From Saccoglossus kowalevskii (lineage: Eukaryota; Hemichordata; Enteropneusta; Harrimaniidae), in NCBI RefSeq assembly GCF_000003605.2, contig NW_003123430.1:117043-144754 (forward strand): DNA of 27,712 nt, read 5' to 3'. Positions 1 to 11,263 of the stretch are shown here, piece after piece (positions within the stretch are counted from its first letter, which is position 1; every line of letters starts with the position of its first letter). The notes beneath the pieces are model-generated. The model saw only the letters and a list, made by a program, of their open reading frames with translations, did no database searches and was not told where the DNA came from. The translations under genes and the position numbers were made by a program.

Positions 1-600
1 GGTGACTTTCTCTTCCATATTGGCCAAGTTAATGGTTCTGGCACAAACAGTTTAGTAGTTCATAAGTAATTGGCAAAAAATACAGTTCATGGTCCTTTAA
101 TATATGCATGTTTCCATAAAATATACATTATCATACTTGTAATCTACAAATCTTGGGGGCAAATGGGACAGGTATAATTGTTGGTATCTATGGTCATTAA
201 GTTAAAATAAAGATCTGCTCACTTTATGCCATAATGAATCAAAACAAGGTCTCCATGCAAATTTAATATGATGAACCAAGAACAAAAAATTTAGTATAGT
301 AACGGTACATATTTTGACTGATACCACATCTCCAATATCTGTGCACATGACAACCAACAGTTACATGTATTGTAATACAAGATCATTAAAATATGAAAAG
401 CATATACAGTTAGACCAAGTATAATTAGTAATCACTGTTTTTCCTGCTCATAAGGAAAATAAGGGGTGGGCTTATACCGGAAGACCACCTCAGAAAAGAT
501 GATTTTTGGGGGTTTAACATTGCAACCACTTGACCACCCTCAAACAATTATCCAATATTACAACTTTGCGATATAAGTCATCTTTGATTTTTGCAACGCT
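1..600. other. Non-coding stretch left of the receptor gene, no gene seen
   Basis: This AT-rich stretch shows no exon, RNA gene or complete mobile element that I can support. Positions about 463-480 carry a 'gggcttataccggaa' motif. A related motif recurs at 1557-1590, so it may be a short dispersed repeat. If the receptor gene does not end at about 612, this stretch is part of a longer intron leading to exons outside the window. Confidence 0.5.
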
Positions 601-630
601 TTTCAATGAAGAAACAAACGCTCACAAAAT

Positions 631-636
631 TTTATT
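631..636 (-). terminator. Poly(A) signal AATAAA for the candidate terminal exon
   Basis: Reading on the minus strand, AATAAA is followed after about 7 nt by tgtgagcgtttgttt, a GT-rich downstream element. It lies 117 nt beyond the candidate stop codon. AATAAA is frequent in AT-rich DNA, so the support comes from position and context, not from the hexamer alone. Confidence 0.35.
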
Positions 637-654
637 ACAATACGATTTACATAC

Positions 655-808
655 CGTCTGAATTTACAGTGTAAAAATGAATGATTAGGGTCTGTTGGAA
701 AACATTCAAAGACAAGATCAATATTATTTTCTTTGCTAATGGACACAAACTCTCAGTGCAAATTAAGCAATTTCCGCGGCGCCATGATGTTTTCCTGTAC
801 GATTTGAC
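655..808 (-). CDS. Candidate terminal exon giving a secreted ectodomain (coding 753-808)
   Basis: A good acceptor, tgttttttcag|GTCAAATC, lies at 808/809. Joined to the phase-1 end of exon 3, it reads 18 codons (G-Q-I-V-Q ... N-L-H) to a TGA at 755-753. An AATAAA signal follows 117 nt downstream at 636-631, with GT-rich sequence after it, as expected for a last exon. The tail has no membrane span and no GPI-type hydrophobic end, so the product would be secreted. A gtatgt donor-like site at about 654 in the same stretch means it could instead be an internal exon in another frame, or chance. The 18-codon tail is not recognisable, so only splice and poly(A) signals support this call. Confidence 0.38.
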
Positions 809-1489
809 CTGAAAAAACATTGTCTGATCTAACAGCTCAGATCTTTCATTAACCAATCAAAGTGCTGTGTTGCACTGAAAAGAAATTCTGAATATGAATA
901 TTGATAACGGTTTTTATGGCAAGGCGAAAGTGTTAAAATATGATCTGTTAAGCAAAGATTTTAACGAAAGAACAACAAATTTTTTCCCTAAAAACTGATG
1001 ACTGACAATTTTTGAAAGGTAAACTTTTGGAATTATTTAAGGAAGTATTTAAACACTTTTCATATTTACCATGCAACAAGGCAAGGCTTACCAGTTCACA
1101 ACCATTTACGATAGTCTCAATGGACACTGATTATTAGAAAAAGTATTATAACGCTGTACAATGAGCAGGTTTCATGACTCTATGATCAAATTTTTGGCAT
1201 TTTGAAAGCTACCACTCAGAGTGTTTTGGATTACTTCAGTATTACAACATTGGGTTCATCATGAGTAATAACAGAAATAAAAGAGAGCAGCCCGTATTGC
1301 ATTCTTCGCACGCAATGCATTGTGAAATTAACTTGATTTTTCTTGTAAAAGCATGAACCAAAACTGCCCATCTCAAGACCACTAAACACTTCAAAAAGAG
1401 AACTGCCATACCAATCACGATTTTTATGCAATGAAACACACTTTTTACATGCATATTTTAATAAATTTTAATCCATTGTCGTCACCCGG

Positions 1490-1690
1490 TGAAACACCCT
1501 GGGCCTATAACCAGGGATGTCCTCCACTCATTAAATGTCTAAAAATAGAGGGTCAAGCTTATACCGAAGAAGGGGCTTATGACCGGTATGGTATATTATA
1601 TTTGGGGTTGTTCAGTTCACATCCTCCCTGAATACATTTAATTTTGGGGGTTGAAAGGGGTGCTGTTTAAAAAGTGGAGAGTCTGTCTAA
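1490..1690. repeat. Dispersed-repeat-like stretch with 'gcttatacc' motifs
   Basis: The stretch carries 'gcttataccgaagaaggggcttatgaccgg' style sequence; only the motif resemblance to 463-480 is visible. Position 26183-26215 holds a related 'ccgtatttatccgggtaagagccc' motif. These look like fragments of one short dispersed repeat family that I cannot name. Confidence 0.3.
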
Positions 1691-1744
1691 AAGACAGGTA
1701 GCAACAGGTGGCTGGCGATAATCATGTCTGTGGAAAAGTCATAC

Positions 1745-1900
1745 CTGTGATATTAGTTGCTGAGTTACAGTTATCTGTTGTGCAACAACAGTACCAGTGC
1801 TGCCTATTCTTTGTACCTTGGTATGCGTTATGAATTGGGAATCTGTCATCGCAAGATGATATGCATTTAATTCCAATAATACTCATGACAGATCTGCAAC
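1745..1900 (-). CDS. Receptor gene exon 3: second half of three-finger ectodomain
   Basis: The exon is 156 bp (52 codons), phase 1 at both ends. The acceptor is tttttgtag|GTTGC and the donor ATCACAG|gtatgac. The split codon G|GT makes the Gly of the family's conserved Gly-Cys pair (SGCRSV here; QGCWS in BMPR2). After it come C-x3-C, a loop with a predicted basic, polar tip, and HWYCCCTTDNCN, closely like the FCCCSTDLCN of BMPR2. This triple-cysteine plus CN box closes the three-finger fold in type II receptors. N-glycosylation is possible at the final Asn-Ile-Thr just before the donor. In vertebrate BMPR2 the next exon carries the membrane span; none was found between here and position 1. Confidence 0.88.
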
Positions 1901-2339
1901 CTACAAAAATTTCAGACAATTACATTCAATACAGTACCAGATCTATAGCTATAAAAATGCTAGAAAATAATCCTGTGTCAATAATCTTTGAAGTTTGCTG
2001 AACATATTATACTGCTTCATATAGGTAATAGACTAACATAGACCATAAGACCATAATTTTGAAGCTTACTGGTTGATCAGTATGGACTAATTAATGCACA
2101 GATTAATTCATAACCATATTTCCAACTACAGGCAAACTTGCTTTGCATGTACAAAGAAGCCAAAAGTGGAATGCCTAAGTGGAATAAATCTTTGCCAGTA
2201 AGAATGTCATATTTCCCTTGTTTTCTTGTACTGATATGACAATTGAAAGACAGCATTTATATTCTACTTTTTGTATGATCCAGTTCTGTACTGTGAACTA
2301 AATGTCTTAGACTGCAAGTCAATATGTGTGAGTTTAAAT

Positions 2340-3720
2340 TGTTTATTAAAGTTAGTCGGCCATCTTGTCTGTGCATAAAGTTGGAACCTAACTGAACAGT
2401 GTAAATTTGACGATGTAAATCTACTTAAAATTGCGCGAAAAAGGTCTATTGTATGTGTACCAAGTAATTGAGAAAGATTTCATGTTGTACAGCAGCACAG
2501 AAGTTCGTGGCTCAAGAAATATGTTTATGACTTGAAAGTTCAATTGGCAATTCGCTAAGAGGGCGCCAGCCGAGAGTATCAGGGCACTTTGCCCCTGTTC
2601 CCCAGTTTAAAAAAAAACCTGGTAATCATCTGTTAAGGCTTGTGATTGGTCAAGTAGTTTTCAATCGCCATTTGAACCTATCTAGACTGGAAGTATTTGA
2701 GGCGTGACCCAGAAAAAAAGACAAAATTGCAGATCAACTTTTATTGATTCTTATTTTATTCCAAGAACACAAATATTTGTAGATCATGTTTGAACCAACA
2801 TGAAGATGGTAAATTTGAGGTATGGGCAGTATTGTGCAAAACTTACTTTCATCAAATAAAATGGCTGCTATTCAACCATCTTAAATAGGACTGCATTGAA
2901 AATCAATTTGCATCTTTACGCTCTGTAGTGAGTTTGAAATTTGCATGAGATATTGCAGACCAATACGAGGCGATCAGGCGATATCCATTATGTCAACCGA
3001 CCATGTATAAGACATGTCTTTGTAGAACTGCAATTGTACAAAAATGCATTATTTAAAAGAAAAATAGCAGCCAGTCAGACATTTTGAAGCCAATCTAAAC
3101 ATGCATCATGATTTCATTATGTGAACATATGTACCTAGTTTGAACAAAATCCACCCATACATGAGTGATTCTGTTCCAAAAAGGTGAACATTGTGTGATT
3201 TTGATACATTGTTGGCTTTAAAGTGACTGCCATACTGCTATCTTTACTTGAATCATGAAACACAGCCGCCAACTGGCCATTTTAACTTGATACAAAAAAT
3301 AAACTGATATGCATCAAGGTATGCATCATTGTGTTCAAACCAAATTTATCACATCTCACTGTTGTTACACATGCTGTGATTGGTTGAGGCTTGGTCACAT
3401 GACATTGAATAAAAATGGTATATTTGGCTTGGCATCATCTATATTACGGTCATGACCACCATCCCTTGGGCAGGCAACAAATTGTGATATTACCCTCAGA
3501 AACATGTGTTATTATTTAACTGTCAACACACAACCGAGATCCGGTTCCAGAATTTTAAAAGACTTTGCTGCCATTCAGCCTCCTTGAATGAGTTCATGGA
3601 ACAAATGATATGAAGTATGACGTTCTATGTGTGAATGTTAAAATTGCATCAGTCAAAGCATGTGTGAGATATGGCTGTATAGATGCACGTACAGAGTTCA
3701 TTCTATAAGTCTTCGTTATT
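2340..3720. repeat. Degenerate ~200-bp tandem repeat in receptor intron 2
   Basis: Related blocks start near 2353, 2861, 3060, 3259 and 3560. Each carries an 'aaatggc/gccgcca ... gccattttg' motif followed by 'gcat' and a 'tttgaa-caaaatcc' type segment. The clear spacings are close to 199 bp, and later ones are longer. Copies are strongly diverged and have no coding content. Similar units at 6444-6915 suggest one superfamily of old tandem or dispersed repeats. Confidence 0.45.
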
Positions 3721-4074
3721 GGACTTCAAACATGAATGAAAAACATCATAACAGATTTTGATAATTACTGTTATGTAATCACTTATCATTATAAATTGAG
3801 TACTCTTGACAAATTGGTAGCGGGCAAGCACTGCCAGGCAATTTGAGTGTTTAGCAGTTTCTAATGAAAAGCCTGCAGTAGACTAACAACTGTAATCTAC
3901 AAAGCAAAGAAATAAGTCACCATTTGTAAAATAAAACATATCACTAGCTTAGAATAATTATTCCATTTCACATTATTACAATTAACTTTAATAAATATGA
4001 TTGTTATGAGAAGATTGCAAAGTTTACAGCCGATGAAGTGATTGTGAATTTAGTAGGATGCATGAATAGCTCAC

Positions 4075-4200
4075 CTGATTGGGATTCAAGCTTTTGAATT
4101 TCACCATCACCCAGCCTCAGCCACATTGTAAAGCATGCATCTGATTCATCATTAATGCATTTTTGGTGTGGGTGACATATCAGAGGACTGACTGCAGAAA
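4075..4200 (-). CDS. Receptor gene exon 2: first half of three-finger ectodomain
   Basis: The exon is 126 bp. The acceptor is a long T run ending tttcag before TTTCTGCAG, and the donor is CAATCAG|gtgagct. It enters and leaves in phase 1. It encodes 42 residues: a short lead, then C-x5-C-x7-C followed directly by FTMW, then a Gly-Asp-Gly-Glu turn and a leucine before the next exon. This matches the 'C-[FY]-x-[TL]-W ... G-[DES]-I-x-L-x-x-x-G-C' block of activin and BMP type II receptors. The first finger is unusual: only five residues separate the first two cysteines, where vertebrate ACVR2 and BMPR2 have roughly 18-25. The two flanking junctions splice in frame, so the short finger is not caused by a misplaced boundary that I can see. 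Confidence 0.85.
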
Positions 4201-4770
4201 CTGAAAAAAAAATATGAATTAATTTTAACATAAATCAAAGACAAGTTAGAAATAAATACTGTTTGCTGAAGGTACTAGAGGCATTACAATTAGTTTAGAA
4301 CTTTCGTTCAAGCAGTCGGTCCATTTGATTGACTGTGCAGACACCTGATGCCGCCTATTGCTGGCTACATTTTAAAAACAATCAGCAACGAAAAGGTGGA
4401 GGTTAATAAACTATTTTACATGAAGGAGTGGTAACTGTGATTTGTGACGAACAAACCCAGAATGTGACAGGAATTGTTCGTATTAATACAAGATTTGAAT
4501 GATAGCCGTTCAACAATTTTCGAAATATACCGACAATTTAATCCTGTAATAAGCTGGAGCTGCCTGACACTCATTTGAGTTCATGAAATGGAAGTTTCTA
4601 TGAACCCATGTTGAGCATGTACAGTCATCATTGATGTGAAAAGCATTTGTGTATGTGAAACAGTTCGCTGAATTAGTGTTTAGGCCACACTGATTTAATT
4701 TTATGGATGACATCCTCTGAAGACCCCAAAACTAATGCGAGAGGGCGAAAAAAAAAAAAAAACAATATTG

Positions 4771-5154
4771 AAAAAAACAACAACAAGTCTTTATACCTGT
4801 CACTGGTGGCATAGTGGTTGTCAGGTCAGACTCATGATTGGTAGACCCAAGTTCAAATCCTACCTTAGGCTGAACATCAAAAGGGTCGACCCCTACTCTG
4901 GGAGAGTGTGACTTTTGGGGAACCTTGGTTTGACCGAGCCTGGTTGACGCCAGGATGGCGCATTAAAACTCCCATTTGATAGGGAGATGGCCACTCAGCC
5001 TTGTTATGTAGTCCCAAACAGGAAATGACTTCTGTGGCAAAATGCACTTGCAATTTGCACTTACAGAATTTAAAAAAGTCAGGAGAGACAACAGTGACAT
5101 TCAATGTCCAGAACTGTCGCCTGGCACAAAAACATTTAAAAAAACAACAACAAG
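4771..5154 (+). mobile_element. SINE copy 1, tRNA-headed, full length
   Basis: This is a retroposed element with a tRNA-derived head at about 4800-4870. The A box TGGCATAGTGG is at 4807-4817 and the B box AGTTCAAATCC at 4850-4860, the internal RNA polymerase III promoter. A body follows that is shared with the copies at 12.9 and 21.9 kb, then an A-rich tail with CAACAACAAG. The same A-rich CAACAACAAG string also lies just left of the head (4771-4787), so it may be a target-site duplication. Part of the body is read as chance open frames on the minus strand. It sits in receptor intron 1. Confidence 0.85.
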
Positions 5155-5639
5155 GCACATGTTGATGTACACATCTCGTACTGTATTGCAGTCATAGGTA
5201 TCATCACCTTTGAATTTGAAAAGGCAAGAGGATAAGGTAGATGTTAGCTTTGCTAAAGGCACACACATCAACTCAATAGTAAAGAAAAACTTACTGTGTT
5301 GTATTGAAAAAAAAAAAATGTAATTAAAAATGAACACTAAGTTTGTCAACAGCAACCTGGAAATTAACTTCTTTGACATTCAAACTACAGCTTTTAAAGT
5401 GACACTTTCAGATAGACTAAGTGTAGACACAAATGTTCTAGAACTACTTCAACTATGTAACAAATTATAAGAGGCTCAATATTGAAAAAAAAAAAAACAC
5501 CAACAGATGAGTCAACAAAAATTTGGATGCAGAAAATTATGTACATGTATCTTGATAAAAATTTGGCATATAATCAAAATATTACTGACTGTGTGTGCAA
5601 GCAAATTATCCGAATCAGAAAATAAAATAAAAATAAACA

Positions 5640-6240
5640 TTTCTTCACCCCGAAAGGGGACTTTGGCCGAGGAGCTTCCGCTGCTTTCATTGCAGTTTTG
5701 TCAACTTCAATGCAGACAGAGCAATCGAACTGACTTGTCGCCGGACCACTTTGAGGCCACCATACACCTCCACTCTTCTCCCATTATTCTCAACATTGCA
5801 GAAGAAAACAATATTTTCTTGAAGTTGTCTGGGCGAAAAACGGATGTCGCTACTGATATCTCGTATAGCTGTGTAAACATCACATCTCCCTGGCCAACGT
5901 CAACTGCATACCAGTCTACAACAATCCCTCTGTTTTACCTCTGAACTTTTATTTTGGTGGTGTGGTCACCATGTTGGATCATTTATGACAAAATTGGCAT
6001 GTTTTGAGACAATCTCTTTCCCATAGGTCTTTGCGCTTTATGTAATGCGCATCTAACTATGTGGAGTATGGTTTTGAGGTAGTCCAAAACGAGTTTTACG
6101 ACAAGTTGGCGTTTTGCGACAATAGGAGTCGGCAAGTTCCGGACAGAAAACCGATCTGTGAAGACTTGTCGTCGGAGATTTTTGTTTTGTTTTTGAGAAC
6201 AGGCGAAAACTAATGCGCACGCGGATGTCATCCATAACAT
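5640..6240. other. CpG-richer patch in receptor intron 1, unrecognised
   Basis: This patch has more CpG than its surroundings (for example ccccgaaaggggactttggccgagg, 5648 onward, and 6080-6235). It holds open frames on both strands: plus 5507-5944 (145 codons) and minus 6240-5983 (85 codons). None shows a recognisable domain, convincing splice sites or start context. It could be an intronic regulatory element or an alternative promoter. I found no gene here. Confidence 0.25.
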
Positions 6241-6443
6241 TAAGTCGGTGTGGCCTTACTTCTAGCGAATATATGGTGAATCAGATACAAGTAAACTATT
6301 GGGGGGAAATACAACAATTCTACCTGGAGCGTCAGGTTGGCTCGTAACATGAAAAACAAACATTGATAATGCATAGTCAGTATTAGCTGTAGTCGATGTA
6401 AATGTTCAAGTGACATGTAGAAATGAAAGATCAATGTATTTTT

Positions 6444-6915
6444 GTTACTGTCAGTATAGTACCTACGTGGAAACTTTGAACTGAATTGGACTATATCTTA
6501 CAGAGGAAATAGCATGAAAGAAAAACGCAGCCAGTCGAGTACTGTTGTTCAAGTATCTCCAAAAGAAATATGGCTTGCACCGTAACCTAATATGTAAGGT
6601 CATCATACAAACTTTGATTGATGTCAGCAATAGGCATGATAACATACAAACTTTGATTGAAAATTCCCTATTCAATTTTTAACTGAATCTGGCTATATCA
6701 CCCTGTTCAGCTCTAAGAAACCGTTCCAGACATGTTACAGAATGTGAATTTAGTTTTTTTTTTTGACAAAATGGCCAGCATTTCGACAAATTTCATCAAA
6801 TCTCAAGACAAAACATGTTGTTACCTTGCAGTATACTACCTATGTACAAACTTTGAACTGAATCAGGCCATATCTTTCAGAGGAATCAGCACAAAAAGGA
6901 AAAAACAAAATGGCC
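6444..6915. repeat. Diverged ~190-bp tandem repeat, about 2.5 units
   Basis: The phrase 'acaaactttgaactgaat...ccatatctttcagagg' recurs at about 6465, 6650 and 6840, spaced 185-190 bp. Each copy is preceded by 'cagtata-tacctacgt' or similar. The layout resembles the repeats at 2340-3720. It is non-coding; the open frames over it have no recognisable content. Confidence 0.45.
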
Positions 6916-6929
6916 GTGAGTAGGTAAGT

Positions 6930-8838
6930 CTTTGGCGAAATTTGAAAGAGCAACTAACATTCTTCAATCTGGTATTTTTTATAGATTTTATTTTTCATTC
7001 TGTGTATGTCTGTTTTTTCCAGTCTAAAAAATATGAGCTGGCTGGAACCTTCATCCCCTGTCTATTTCTTACACTAGATACCAGCAGATAGCCCCACCGA
7101 CCCCCTCGCTCATAGGGTACAATTGATTACAGTTCCTGGGCTCCCTGTGATTATAGTGGTTAAAATGCTAATAAACCTAAATTTAAATCTCAGAATTCAA
7201 CTTGCTGATAAAATTTGTACATAGGATTGTGTAAATATATTTTTAGAAAAATTAGGCCTCACTTAGTTTACCACTGCACTATATAGCTCTCTGTTGACGA
7301 ATTAATTAAACCTGCAAAATGTGTGATCAAATATTTTAGCAACAAAAAAAGCCTCACCACCCCATTTTTGAAACACAATTTGTTCACAAAATATTTATTT
7401 TTGGCATGACAAGGCCTCACCATATAGTACACTGAAATAAAAAAACATGAAACAAAACTTGATTTGGCATCAATACTCAACTTGTTTTTCAAATAAATTT
7501 TACTAATCTCATCAATAATGAATACAGTTCTTATTAGGTGCCCTCTAGCAACGAAACAATTCTGTAATGTTAAAATTATGTGAACAGACAAAGAAAAAAC
7601 TGTTTGTTTTGTGAAATCATTTGTTATTTACACTAAATTTCAGAAAACCATGAATGTTGTTTTTATAAAATATTTATAAAACATTTTATAAATTTGAGAA
7701 GGCTGAAAACACTTGAGTAATTGCAATGCTTTAGGCAGATGAATGCTGGTCTTATAGAATTCCTCATCAGCCATAACTTCCAGTAATGTTGTTGTTAAAT
7801 CAAACTAATTTATACCCTAGATCACTCAACTCTATAATACTGCTGTACATGTATTTTAGTAGCCACAGATTGTCTTCATTATATGGTGCACACAATATGC
7901 CACCACTATTTTACTACTAAACATTAAAATAATTAATTTCTGATGTCATCACTCTACCATAACAATGTTATCTCTGTTTCAAGTGACCACATTGCGATCA
8001 TCAGTCTGAGGATTTTGGGGGTATCAACAGATGTACTGGTTGACGATATTGTAAACCATAAATATTCATAATTTACTATAATATCAAAATTAAGCATGAT
8101 GTGATGATAGTGTGAAAATCTTTTTAAATTAAAGATTAAGATTTGTAATGTGGGTTTATAATTTAGTAATGTCAGACAGATGAAAACCACATATTTTGTA
8201 TAAGAAATGTTTTGACTGTACTTCTATTTATTATTAAATATCAACACAGTAATGCACTATGTTTATGTTCCCGATTTTCAATATTGTTATTTATAATATT
8301 GCTATTTGAGCATGAAGTACAATCATATAACTTCAGGGGTTGACCAAATCACTAACTCTGAAGAGGAAGATGGTTTAAAAACTTGTGCAAATTATTTGTT
8401 TCCCTTTATTTAGATTTGAGATAGATATTTCTTTCAGGACGGTGCTGTAGTATATTTTTGTTTTTCCTCTACGTTTACTTTTGTTTAATCTTAATTTTCC
8501 CCCATTCGATTTTCTAATGGTCAACCCCTTATTAATTTTAATTTTTGAGCGCCGAACGCCCAGCTACAACGTGAACAAAAATGCACACGACCGGTATGAA
8601 TGAGAAAAAACACACGAAGATTAGTAATAATTATTGTTTCAGTAGATTCATTTGAGTGACCGTTTCGTAATATTCAATTCCGCGCTGCTCCAGCGATCTT
8701 CAAAGACATGACCATCGCCGCATCAGAGCACAGTTTTTGTCTGGCAAATCATTTTAATTAACTCCGAAAGAAAACAGAAAATCTAGACGAAACTGTTTTG
8801 TAATAACGATATATTAGAGAAATGTAGACATAACTCAC
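6930..8838. other. Receptor intron 1, AT-rich, no other feature seen
   Basis: Long AT-rich runs occur here, for example ttttataaaatatttataaaac near 7660. The short open frames on the minus strand at 7268-7591 and 7954-8190 have AT-driven composition and no domain. I see no exon, RNA gene or intact repeat. Confidence 0.5.
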
Positions 8839-8905
8839 CTAAAATTGCCAAAACACCAGCACAAACGAGCCAAAAGTAGAAGCAGACGAACAATTTCAGC
8901 GCCAT
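8839..8905 (-). CDS. Receptor gene exon 1: start codon and signal peptide
   Basis: The ATG reads 8905 to 8903 on the minus strand, with G at -3 and G at +4, a good initiation context. It opens 22 codons beginning MALKLFVCFYFW, then a hydrophobic run with two alanines (LVCAGVLA). This is a textbook signal peptide, with cleavage probable just after the alanines. The exon ends TTTTAG|gtgagtt, a strong donor, after one base of a codon (phase 1), which fits the phase-1 acceptor of the exon at 4200. Type II receptors such as BMPR2 likewise have a short first exon that encodes little beyond the signal peptide. The open frame in the other direction over this place has no domain and is taken as a shadow. 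I chose this ATG because no upstream in-frame start is needed and the peptide is complete. Confidence 0.8.
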
Positions 8906-8973
8906 ATCAGTCTTTGAATGTCAGTAGACAGTGGATTATTCCAAACTTGAGTTTGGGGGACATCGATGGTTGG

Positions 8974-8981
8974 TATATATA
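8974..8981 (-). promoter_or_regulatory. Possible TATA box upstream of receptor exon 1
   Basis: TATATATA lies about 70 bp upstream of the start codon on the minus strand. A transcription start 25-30 bp downstream would leave a 5' untranslated leader of roughly 35-45 nt. A short hairpin (ccaaact-tg-agtttgg, 8941-8956) lies in between. This is a weak inference in AT-rich sequence. Confidence 0.28.
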
Positions 8982-11260
8982 TTGTCCCAGTATTTTCAGT
9001 TTTATTACACCCGCTAGAATAATCATTTTTATATTCACATAATTGAATTGTCAAACAAACAACTACTTTTTCATTTTTCTAATTGTGAAATTAGGACGAA
9101 TATGTTTTCACCTTTTCGTAAATGGGGTCGCCCAAAAAAACAGACTGCTTAGTGTTGTTTGTGCGCGTGGTTCATGAATATGCATGCCACCTAGTTTCTA
9201 CGTCATTCCCAAACATATTGCCACTGCAGAGCAATGGCTACAAATCAAAACGTGCCATTTAAAACAATATGATGTTATGCGTTTCATCCTCGGAATAAAT
9301 CAGTGCCATGCAAGTGCGGGGTGTAAAACCCGCTTCTTGATTTCTTTCCAAGCAAATGACAATTGTCCTGTTTCCTGCCGATTTGAATAAATACTAGTAA
9401 ACGTTTGAGGATTTTTGTACTTTCGAGTGAACTGGCTCAGTCGTAGCAATTTTGTTTGTTTTATACGATAATTTAAAGTAGTTAGATAAGTACTGCAAAC
9501 ATTTTGCACACCAAATTATGTTCTTGTCGTAGACTTGAGCAACATTTTCTCTTGAAACTGATTAACTGAACTAAAATTGAGGAGATTTTTTTCACCTACA
9601 TGTATCCGGATTTTTCTTTTTTGAATATATGTATTTGCACACCATAAATACGAGGACTCACCGACTTTTGATTATCTATATTGAATAGCAGCCGACTCCT
9701 CTAATCACCCTATTTAGTTTAAAATGTAGACCCTTATCTGTTTCAAGCATTAATTTTGCCCACCTTTCCTATCCAACCCCGTTAGCGAAATGTTGCTTAC
9801 ATTTCACATATCGCGACCAATAGTGTCTCACAATAGTGTTGCATTATCCAATCACAAGTTCCCAATTTCGAAATATGAATCTACATTGAAACATGGTTTC
9901 ATTGTTTCATACATATAAATATAGCGAATTTAGCGAGAGAACTGATTCGATAATTCAAGATGTTGCTAATGACCAGGCTTTATTAAAAATTGAAAATGGC
10001 CGCCAAACAACGCCTTTTTTCTCCATGCACACTTCGTAAACAGCACACAAAAACGTACTGACATGGTAGATACACTTTATTGAAAAGTAAATTAACAAGA
10101 AAAAAAATAAACGCATTCATTGTGGTCATTATTTTAATGAAAATAAATAAATGAAGTGATACTGATATAATATTACGTAAATTAGTAGTACTTAGTAATT
10201 TTTGAGTTTCAATATAAAAGGTCAATATTCTGGATGTAACGTAGCAACGATACCCGCTTATTAAAATCCCTGTTAAATCAGTTTTTTATGATTGCAAACA
10301 GAATCAAATTACACTTGACAGTTTTTCTTTGTTTCTATAGAGATGATAACTGCGCATTTGTTTTGACGCGCGACAGACAAGTATCGTGAAAACAGGCAAT
10401 CAACTATGACAAGAGAGATTCGCTAAATCAACACTTCGCTATTACGCCAACCTTCCCAAAGAAAACCTTCCCAAAAGAAAAGAAATTCTAATATTTAAAA
10501 AATAAGACTTAGTCACTAAACCATGTACTTTCACACTCAATAAATAAATATTTTTTAAATACACATATTATTTCTATTTAATTTATTTTATTATATAATA
10601 TTCTCACTGAATTCTTTAAAATGAATTTACCATTTACAAATTAATGTGTTGGACACTATTTAATCTTAATATTTTACAATCCATATCCTTATATTTGAAT
10701 CTGTTTCAAGACATTTGAAAAAAAAATATTTTAGAAGCATAACAATACAACGACTAGATTTGGTGTCACAGTTTGCACCCAATTCATATTAGAATATTGC
10801 CAGCAATAATTAATAAAGCTTTTTCAGAATACCATTTATTCCCGACATCACACTCGGTGGCTAGTTCTCAGGAACAGTCAATAATAAACAGAAATCATTT
10901 TGATGCCATGTTTTTTAGACGACTGTTAAGCCACTATTTTGGTGTGTGCCACTATTTTGATACCCGAAAATTACCGGTAAAACCAACGTTCTCTTGCTTT
11001 TTGTTATTATTTTTCTTCACAAATCAATAAATCTCATAATTCTGGACAGTTTGCGTATGATTTGGAGTAATTTGTTATGTTTAATTTAAGTTTTCTTTGC
11101 TTGCGCATCTTTTCCGACCGAATTGTCATCTTTTTGACGCAGACACAGTGACGCTAACTTAGGGGGTATTACAATCAGCTGTCCTGACAGCCATGTCACG
11201 GAGTTCAATTCAACTATCGTACTTTTAAAAATCAATTGCATAGCATATCCGTCGCCGATT
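8982..11260. other. Intergenic AT-rich flank, no gene seen
   Basis: I found no supported gene in this stretch. Positions 10929-10965 contain 'gccactattttggt' twice, a relic of the 63-bp satellite at 19.5-21.0 kb. CpG content rises toward the right end (about 11100-11300), just before a candidate first exon. Confidence 0.45.
10929..10965 (+). repeat. Relic fragment of the 63-bp satellite
   Basis: The segment 'gccactattttggtgtgtgccactattttgatacc' repeats the most conserved part of the satellite monomer (tgccactattttggtacc) twice in 36 bp. It lies 8.5 kb left of the array, in the same orientation. Confidence 0.5.
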
Positions 11261-11263
11261 GAA

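Larger units (their letters stand above)
612..8905 (-). other. Gene span: activin/BMP type II receptor-like ectodomain protein
   Basis: This minus-strand gene has coding exons at 8839-8905, 4075-4200 and 1745-1900, and a candidate terminal exon at 655-808 (coding to 753). Introns are about 4.6, 2.2 and 0.94 kb, and all junctions are phase 1. The joined product is a signal peptide followed by a three-finger domain with ten cysteines spaced as in activin and BMP type II receptors: C-x5-C-x7-C, a Gly-Cys pair, two single Cys, then CCC-x4-CN. In this family the domain binds TGF-beta-superfamily ligands outside the cell. No transmembrane or kinase exon is visible. With the terminal exon the product is 134 residues and secreted. 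Without it, the gene would continue left of the window as an ordinary receptor kinase. The domain call is firm; the 3' end is not. Confidence 0.8.

Noticed and set aside
1231-1454. Hydrophobic minus-strand frame as the missing membrane-span exon
   Set aside because: No acceptor and donor pair in phase 1 around the hydrophobic run.
4510-4713. Cysteine-bearing minus-strand frame as an extra receptor exon
   Set aside because: No convincing acceptor or donor with phase 1, and exons 1 and 2 already splice in frame without it. Kept only as something to check.
4807-4861. A tRNA gene
   Set aside because: A and B boxes are present, but the tRNA-like part continues into a SINE body found at two other sites and lacks a closed acceptor stem.
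4877-5158. 93-codon minus-strand frame
   Set aside because: It is the body of SINE copy 1; the same peptide-like text appears at the other SINE copies.
5507-5944. 145-codon plus-strand frame
   Set aside because: No recognisable domain, AT-driven start, no trusted splice sites; an open frame this long is plausible by chance in this much AT-rich sequence.
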